From: Cyclobacteriaceae bacterium
GTDB taxonomy: Bacteria; Bacteroidota; Bacteroidia; Cytophagales; Cyclobacteriaceae
NCBI GenBank assembly: GCA_030584025.1
Contig: CP129487.1
Coordinates: 310,001 to 374,000, forward strand
Reading direction: 5' to 3'
DNA length: 64,000 nt
Positions within the stretch are counted from its first letter, which is position 1. Each line of letters begins with the position of its first letter. The position numbers and the translations under genes were made by a program. This document shows positions 58,853-64,000 of the stretch, piece after piece. The notes below the pieces were generated by a model that saw nothing but the letters and a program-made list of their open reading frames with translations, was not told where the DNA came from and searched no databases.

Positions 58853-60544
58853 ATGCGCCAATGTCTTTCCCTCTTGCTTTGGATGTTCTCGTTAAGTGCG
58901 CTGGCGCAGTCGGCAAGCACTATTATTATTGAAGGCCGTGTTACAGATGCGGTAACAAAGGAAGCGGTACAATATGCTTCTGTTGGTATTTTAGGTTCAA
59001 CTATCGGAACCAGTACCAATGCCGATGGGTACTTTACGCTGCGCGTACCGGCAACGTTTCGTTCGAAGGAGTATGCATTAAAAATTTCATGTGTTGGGTA
59101 CGACAATGAAGTGATTAAAAATCCGGAAGCACGCCTTGACGTTTCCATGAATCAATCAAAAACCATGTTGAAAAATGTGGTGGTTTTTGATCGCGATTTA
59201 TCTCCGGAAGGAATTGTACGCAGGGCCTTTCGTAATGTAAAACGAAATTATTACACCAAGCCATTCGTTTATCAAACGTTTTACCGCCATTACTGTAAAG
59301 ATGATTCCGTGTACGGCCGGTTGATTGAGGCCGCAGCCGAAGTGTACAAACGTAAGGGCTATAAAGTGCAACAACCCTTTCCGGGATGGAAGGAAGAAGT
59401 TCGGGTAAACCAGCTACGCAGAAGTTATGACAATACAAAAGTGGCCAGTGGTCATGTGCCCATTGCGCTGTATTCTATTATGGCTGCCGACCCGGTAGCG
59501 TACCAAACAAAGAGTTCGGCCTCTATGTTAACGATGCTTAGTCCGCAGAACGTGAGCAACCTCCGTACAAATCTGAAGGGATATGCTTTTACATTGGACG
59601 GAATAACCGAATATGATGGTGAGCAGGTGTATGTAATCCAGTATCAATGGAAACGCGACAGCACCTTGTTGAGCACAGGAATTCCATGGAGGAATAGTCA
59701 GGAGGGGACGTTGTATATCGGCACAAAAGATTATGCCATTGTAAAGACAGAACATTCACGCATATCACAAATTGATACGTTGCAATCGTTCGCTATTTAT
59801 AAAAAAGTAAATGGTAAGTATTTTTTGTATCACTCCATGAAGGAGGGTAAAACTCTTCAGATGCGTGGAAATTTTATGCACAATCATCACCTTGAACTAA
59901 TCACCACCGATATTATAACAAAAGGGTTTAAACCATTCAAAGGTCGGGAACCTGGCCGTGAAGAATTGTTTTCCATTGAATACGATTCTACCTTTTGGGA
60001 TACGTACAATGTACTGAAAGCAACACCTCTTGAGGAATCTATTGTGGCCGACTTGGAAAAATCCATGCCCTTATCTCTTCAGTTTAAAGATTATATGGTG
60101 GCTGAAAAGGAAAAGTATTTCAGCGGAAAGGAAGACGAGGAAAAGTTTAACCGCTTTTTAGAAGCCAATCGCGGCATGCGCCCGATATATATTGACTTTT
60201 GGGCCAGTTGGTGCGGACCGTGCTTGCGTGAAATGCCGAGTTCAATGGAGTTAGTTGATAAATATAAAGGAAGAATAGCTTTTGTTTACCTCTCTCTTGA
60301 TGATGACATTGATGCATGGAAAAAGGCAATAAAGAAGTATAACATTGACCGGACCTTTATGACGCATCACTTTCGGATCGGATCAAACTCGGATGCGGCA
60401 AAATTATTCTCGGTAGATAAAATTCCACGTTACATTCTGATCGACAAGCAAGGTAATTACGTAAACCTGGATGCAAGACGGCCCAGTAGTTCGCTTATTC
60501 ACCAAGACTTAGATCGTTTACTCGCTCCCGAAAGTGAAAAGTAA
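58853..60544 (+). CDS. Carboxypeptidase-regulatory-like domain fused to a TlpA-type thioredoxin domain
   Basis: 563 residues, signal peptide MRQCLSLLLWMFSLSALAQ. An N-terminal CarboxypepD_reg-like beta domain (IIEGRVTDAVTKEAVQYASVGILGSTIGTSTNADGYF, about 25-105), a middle region (about 105-420) of the type next to such domains in Bacteroidota surface proteins, and a C-terminal thioredoxin fold with DFWASWCGPCLREMPS active site and cis-Pro in VDKIPRYILID. An exported thiol oxidoreductase is likely; the combination is unusual. The MFS gene overlaps its 3' end by 11 nt. Confidence 0.82.
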   Translation: MRQCLSLLLWMFSLSALAQSASTIIIEGRVTDAVTKEAVQYASVGILGSTIGTSTNADGYFTLRVPATFRSKEYALKISCVGYDNEVIKNPEARLDVSMNQSKTMLKNVVVFDRDLSPEGIVRRAFRNVKRNYYTKPFVYQTFYRHYCKDDSVYGRLIEAAAEVYKRKGYKVQQPFPGWKEEVRVNQLRRSYDNTKVASGHVPIALYSIMAADPVAYQTKSSASMLTMLSPQNVSNLRTNLKGYAFTLDGITEYDGEQVYVIQYQWKRDSTLLSTGIPWRNSQEGTLYIGTKDYAIVKTEHSRISQIDTLQSFAIYKKVNGKYFLYHSMKEGKTLQMRGNFMHNHHLELITTDIITKGFKPFKGREPGREELFSIEYDSTFWDTYNVLKATPLEESIVADLEKSMPLSLQFKDYMVAEKEKYFSGKEDEEKFNRFLEANRGMRPIYIDFWASWCGPCLREMPSSMELVDKYKGRIAFVYLSLDDDIDAWKKAIKKYNIDRTFMTHHFRIGSNSDAAKLFSVDKIPRYILIDKQGNYVNLDARRPSSSLIHQDLDRLLAPESEK

Positions 60545-61724
60545 TTCCGTTTACAACCGCCAGTTCTGGATGCTTTGTGTAAGCTCGCTGCTATTCTTTG
60601 CGAGTTTCAATATGCTCATTCCGGAACTACCGGCATACCTAACCAGTCTGGGTGGGCCAGAGTACAAAGGACTAATCATTTCATTATTCACCGTTACCGC
60701 CATGGTTTCGCGCCCATTCAGCGGTAAAATGGCCGATAAGGTTGGCCGCAAGTCGGTGATGATTGTGGGTTCGTTGGTGTGTTGCTTTGCCAGCTTAATG
60801 TATCCTGCGGTCTCTACGGTATTCGGATTTTTGTTGTTACGCCTCGTTCATGGATTTTCAACCGGCTTTACACCAACCGGACTTACAGCCTACTTGTCGG
60901 ATATTATTCCTGCCAACAAACGGGGTGAAGCCATGGGCTTGCTTGGTACGGCTGGTACAGTAGGTATGGCTGCAGGCCCGGTGGTGGGTGGTGCGGTAGC
61001 CAATAATTTCGGATTGGATTTCATGTTTTACACATCATCCATGTTTTCCATTGCGTCTATTTTGGTGGTGATGGGTGTGAAAGAAACTTTAACCGAACGT
61101 AAGGGCTTTACTACCGAAGTGTTCAAAATTCACAAACGCGATTTGCTGGAGCCGCGGGTGTTGGTAACGTGCATCGTGATGTTGCTTACGGCTTATTCGT
61201 ATGGTGCGGTGTTTACGGTAATCCCTGATTTCGGTGAATCGGTAGGGATTAAAAACAAAGGATTGCTGTTTGGTTTTTTAACTGTGGCGTCCTTATCGGT
61301 TCGCCTGATTGCAGGGCGCGCGTCTGATCGGTATGGAAGAAGACGAATCCTGATGATCTCATCGATGCTATGCACGGTAGCGATGGCGTTGCTGGCGGTT
61401 GGTGAAACACAACGCGACTTGATGATTGCCATTACCCTATACGGTGCAGCGCACGGCATGACATCACCCACGTTGCTGGCGTGGGCAACGGATTTGAGTG
61501 ATGAAAAACACAAGGGAAGGGGAATTTCCAGTCTGTATATATTTATGGAGATGGGCATTGGTATTGGAGCCTTTTCAAGCGGATTAATTATCGCTAATAA
61601 TCCTACCAACTTTTTCACGACCTTCGTTACCTGCTCCCTGCTGTGTTTTGTTGCTTTTTGTTACCTCATCATTCATTGGCAACGCCACATCCGGAAAGCA
61701 AAAGAACAAACGCCACAACCATGA
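60534..61724 (+). CDS. MFS transporter
   Basis: 396 residues, twelve membrane helices, starting at GTG (60534) inside the previous gene. MFS signatures GKMADKVGRKSVMI (loop 2-3), GRASDRYGRRRILM (loop 8-9) and LGTAGTVGMAAGPVVGGAV (motif C of antiporters) make it a likely drug or metabolite efflux pump. Coupled by overlap to genes on both sides. Confidence 0.9.
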   Translation: MKSNSVYNRQFWMLCVSSLLFFASFNMLIPELPAYLTSLGGPEYKGLIISLFTVTAMVSRPFSGKMADKVGRKSVMIVGSLVCCFASLMYPAVSTVFGFLLLRLVHGFSTGFTPTGLTAYLSDIIPANKRGEAMGLLGTAGTVGMAAGPVVGGAVANNFGLDFMFYTSSMFSIASILVVMGVKETLTERKGFTTEVFKIHKRDLLEPRVLVTCIVMLLTAYSYGAVFTVIPDFGESVGIKNKGLLFGFLTVASLSVRLIAGRASDRYGRRRILMISSMLCTVAMALLAVGETQRDLMIAITLYGAAHGMTSPTLLAWATDLSDEKHKGRGISSLYIFMEMGIGIGAFSSGLIIANNPTNFFTTFVTCSLLCFVAFCYLIIHWQRHIRKAKEQTPQP

Positions 61725-62389
61725 GGACTCTTTTTTTGACTTTGTTTGGCATTGCTTCACTGGCGGAACTATCGGCACATGTATTCAATTGGCCGGATGT
61801 ACGGTTGATAAGTAAACCCTTGTTGCTGATTTTATTGACGGTATGGTATATCGCATCATCGCGTAATAAAAATCAACCGCTCTCAATCATGTTGCTCGCA
61901 GCTTTGATTTTTTCATGGGGTGGCGATGTGTTATTAATGGGCACCGGTGATTTGTATTTCATGTTGGGCCTCGGTTCATTTCTGCTGGCACATGTGTTTT
62001 ACATTTTTACGTTTCGTCAGTTTCGCAATGAAGATGAGACCAATGCGTTACAAGGCCTTCAACGCATCCGGTTTGCTTTTCCGATTATTTTATTTGGAAC
62101 GGGGTTGGTTATAATTCTTTATCCGAATTTAGGTGGACTCACGGTTCCGGTTTTGATCTATGCCGGTGTATTAACCGTAATGGTGCTGAACGCCTTGTTT
62201 CGGTTTGGTCGAACAAACGCATCGAGTTTTGCTTATGTGTTTGGTGGCGCTATCTTGTTCATGGTTTCAGATTCGATTTTAGCGATCAACAAATTTCTTG
62301 AGCCAATTGAGGGCGCAGGTATCTGGATCATGCTCACCTACATCGCAGCACAATTTTTTATTGTGAAAGGATTGCTGAAGCACGATTAA
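61721..62389 (+). CDS. YhhN-family membrane protein (lysoplasmalogenase-like)
   Basis: 222 residues from the ATG at 61721, which overlaps the MFS stop (ATGA). Seven to eight helices, with KPLLLILLTVWYI, FSWGGDVLLMG and MVSDSILAINKF matching YhhN/TMEM86, whose vertebrate members hydrolyse lysoplasmalogen. Bacterial function is uncertain. The open frame to 61643 runs over the MFS gene and is not the start. Confidence 0.85.
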   Translation: MRTLFLTLFGIASLAELSAHVFNWPDVRLISKPLLLILLTVWYIASSRNKNQPLSIMLLAALIFSWGGDVLLMGTGDLYFMLGLGSFLLAHVFYIFTFRQFRNEDETNALQGLQRIRFAFPIILFGTGLVIILYPNLGGLTVPVLIYAGVLTVMVLNALFRFGRTNASSFAYVFGGAILFMVSDSILAINKFLEPIEGAGIWIMLTYIAAQFFIVKGLLKHD

Positions 62390-62424
62390 GCTTATGCTTG
62401 CCAATCGTAAAGTTCTGATTTATG

Positions 62425-62516
62425 AACAAGGATTATTGATTTTTGATTTCAGAAGTGTACATCTAAAATCCAAAATCGTTAATCGGCAATCGTAAATTTT
62501 TTAAGGAAAGATTACT
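62425..62516. repeat. Intergenic word repeat (tgattt / aaaatc / atcgtaa)
   Basis: TTGATTTTTGATTTC, CTAAAATCCAAAATCGTTAATCGGCAATCGTAAAT: imperfect direct copies of AATC(G)-containing words. The same type of element as in the leu gaps. Confidence 0.4.
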
Positions 62517-62517
62517 T

Positions 62518-62546
62518 AAAAAAAAGCGGGGACCGAAGCCCCCGCT
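62518..62546 (-). terminator. Intrinsic terminator of the head-GIN gene
   Basis: Minus strand AGCGGGGGCTTCGGTCCCCG: the arms AGCGGGG and CCCCGCT enclose GCTTCGGT and are followed by at least eight T. It is 31 nt after the stop at 62578. Confidence 0.9.
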
Positions 62547-62577
62547 AAAATCTTAAATCTAAATTCTACGGCTTAAA

Positions 62578-63387
62578 TCAAGAGATCTTCCGCACCTTAC
62601 CACTTCCACTCGAATTGGCGTTCACATGATTTGGATTGCCTTTGTAGCTAACACTTCCACTACCGCTGATATTGGCATTCAGTTCAGTCTTCACGTTTAT
62701 TTCCACACTGCCTGATCCGGCAATTTTCACATCACAGGTATTGGCCTCTAAATCGGCAGCGCGCACACGACCTGAGCCGCTGATGGTGGTCTTCACTAAA
62801 GTGGCACTTCCGCTGGCCACCAACTTGCCAGAACCTGAGATGCTCACATCCAGTTTGTTGGCAACTTTAATGGTAGCCTCTACATCGCCCGAGCCACTGA
62901 TGTTACTTTCCATATTGTTGCAGGCGCCACGAAGTACAATTGCCCCGGAGCCTGAAACACTCGCGTCAACATTGTTTGCTTCAATTTCTGCGCGGAGTGA
63001 GCCGCTTCCGCTTACTTTCAAATCAAGATCACCGGTTGTAATTTTTGTTCGTGCTTCCAGGTCGCCCGATCCGCTTACGCTTAGTGCATTAATATCCTTA
63101 ACTGTAATGTATACGGTAATGCGTTCATCACGTCCCCAGTTCCAGTCGCCCCAGCGATCTTTGGAGCGGATCACCAGTTTGCCGCCTTCTACATACACAT
63201 CAGCACGCTCAAGCACATCCTTGCTGCCTTCCAATTCAACCTTTTGTGGTGAGCCTTGTGTAACAATGGCCTTTCCGGGCAAGCCGAAGGCAATCTTATT
63301 GAAGGTATCGACATTACGGGTTTCACGACTTTGAGCAAAGGCGAGGGTGGTGCCAAACACCAACAGGGCGAGTAATACTTTTTTCAT
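62578..63387 (-). CDS. Secreted head-GIN (DUF2807) beta-helix protein
   Basis: 269 residues, signal peptide MKKVLLALLVFGTTLAFA. The conserved FNKIAFGLPGKAIVTQGSPQKVELEGSKDVLERADVYVEGGKLVI leads to a repeated region in which SGSG or AGSG recurs nine or so times at about 20-residue spacing (SGSGDLEA, SGSGSLRA, SGSGAIVL ...). Such repeats build a right-handed beta-solenoid with Ser/Gly turns. Function is unknown; common in Bacteroidota. Confidence 0.87.
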   Translation of the reverse strand: MKKVLLALLVFGTTLAFAQSRETRNVDTFNKIAFGLPGKAIVTQGSPQKVELEGSKDVLERADVYVEGGKLVIRSKDRWGDWNWGRDERITVYITVKDINALSVSGSGDLEARTKITTGDLDLKVSGSGSLRAEIEANNVDASVSGSGAIVLRGACNNMESNISGSGDVEATIKVANKLDVSISGSGKLVASGSATLVKTTISGSGRVRAADLEANTCDVKIAGSGSVEINVKTELNANISGSGSVSYKGNPNHVNANSSGSGKVRKIS

Positions 63388-63451
63388 GGTTCTTTATTTT
63401 CAGATTACAGTCTAACAGACTACCGGTTAACCAAAAGGTTGCATCGGCTTT

Positions 63452-64000
63452 ATGAGTTACCTTTCTTTGACGCAAAATGAGGGCATAACGTTGCACAATC
63501 AGCCGTTTTCATTCAAAACAATTCAGGAGCCATCTACCGGCTCCTACAAGGAAAAGGGGAGCAAATTCCTTGCATTTGCCTATCCGGTGCGCTCAGAAGC
63601 TGAAATCCGTGAAAAGCTGGAAGGCCTAAGAAAGAAATATTTTGATGCCCGTCATCATTGTTTTGCCTGGATGTTAGGTCCCGAAAAGCAGAAATTTCGC
63701 ACATTTGATGATGGTGAACCTAATCACTCTGCCGGTGATCCGATTTTGGGTCAGATCCGGTCGTATGACCTAACCAACATTTTAATTGTAGTGGTGCGGT
63801 ATTTCGGTGGGGTGAAGTTGGGCGTTGGTGGGTTGATTGGTGCGTATCGGGCGGCAGCCGCGGATGCATTGGCCAATGCAATTATCATCGAAGAGGAGGT
63901 TAGTGAGGTTCTTGAAATCCGGTATAGTTATGCAGCCATGCCGGAAATCATGCGGCTTGTAAAAGCAAACGGATTACGTATTTCTGGCCAGAAATTTTCG
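63452..64000 (+). CDS. IMPACT/YigZ family protein, partial (3' end outside window)
   Basis: 183 codons to the window edge. YKEKGSKFLAFAYPVRSEAEI, DARHHCFAWML, FDDGEPNHSAGDPILGQI and VVRYFGGVKLGVGGLIGAYR are the YigZ/IMPACT signatures. The C-terminal ferredoxin-like part begins at the edge. Roles in translation or stress are proposed for the family. Divergent from the head-GIN gene. Confidence 0.9.
   Translation, partial: MSYLSLTQNEGITLHNQPFSFKTIQEPSTGSYKEKGSKFLAFAYPVRSEAEIREKLEGLRKKYFDARHHCFAWMLGPEKQKFRTFDDGEPNHSAGDPILGQIRSYDLTNILIVVVRYFGGVKLGVGGLIGAYRAAAADALANAIIIEEEVSEVLEIRYSYAAMPEIMRLVKANGLRISGQKFS

Noticed and set aside
1..64000. Prophage or insertion sequence
   Set aside because: No integrase, transposase, phage structural gene or long terminal repeats were seen.

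Overview
The window comes from a member of the Bacteroidota, most likely a Cytophagales-type gliding or environmental bacterium. The evidence is a gliding-motility/type IX secretion C-terminal domain (21558-24263), several TAnnTTTG promoter boxes, an almost complete lack of Shine-Dalgarno sequences before starts, signal peptides ending in AQ, lipoproteins, a head-GIN protein and a lysine-rich SWIB chromatin-like protein. I saw no prophage, insertion sequence, CRISPR array or rRNA. The first and last genes run off the window.

Region 1 (1-2365): an outer-membrane barrel fragment, a THUMP-type rRNA methyltransferase and a hotdog thioesterase. Region 2 (2362-19118) is one 17-kb co-directional minus-strand array for branched-chain amino acids and threonine: ilvE-D-B-N-C-A, thrA-B-C, leuC-D-B-A. 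It carries three leader regions in line. The ilv leader encodes a peptide with nine consecutive Ile/Val/Leu codons, a strong terminator and a visible antiterminator partner. The thr leader encodes a 26-residue peptide with ten Thr and four Ile. The leu leader has a terminator and start region homologous to those of ilv but no branched-chain-rich peptide. Each of the three gaps inside the leu cluster carries a different inverted or repeated sequence.

Region 3 (19221-28043): a secreted esterase, the uracil-5 rRNA/tRNA methyltransferase, the T9SS-sorted protein, three small paralogues of unknown function, two tRNA-Leu genes flanked by tRNA-derived fragments, and a secreted subtilase. Region 4 (28071-38066) is an eleven-gene minus-strand sulfur cluster: TauE-type exporter, two half-size YeeE/YedE transporters, a TsdA-like dihaem cytochrome, an outer-membrane porin, DsrE, rhodanese lipoprotein, a Tat-exported SoxB-like enzyme, a LysE-type exporter, thioredoxin and a persulfide dioxygenase-rhodanese fusion. 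No SoxYZ or SoxAX is present in the window. It probably takes in and oxidises thiosulfate or sulfane sulfur. A TPR histidine kinase lies directly upstream.

Region 5 (40272-50286): ABC-F ATPase, a 42-bp tandem repeat, GIY-YIG protein, SWIB-histone-like protein, DinB, tRNA-Lys and tRNA-Thr, fluoride channel, Rrf2 regulator, a three-gene MacAB-like efflux system, and a PIN toxin-antitoxin pair. Region 6 (50333-64000): flavin-type oxidoreductase, MDR reductase, a second branched-chain aminotransferase, two acetyltransferases, an EamA exporter divergent from a MocR regulator, a hidden 47-residue membrane protein, prfB with its programmed +1 frameshift, a carboxypeptidase-regulatory/TlpA fusion, MFS and YhhN membrane proteins, head-GIN and an IMPACT-family fragment.

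Intergenic spaces throughout are rich in short palindromic or word-like repeats of many different sequences. This is the most persistent structure that the gene list does not explain.
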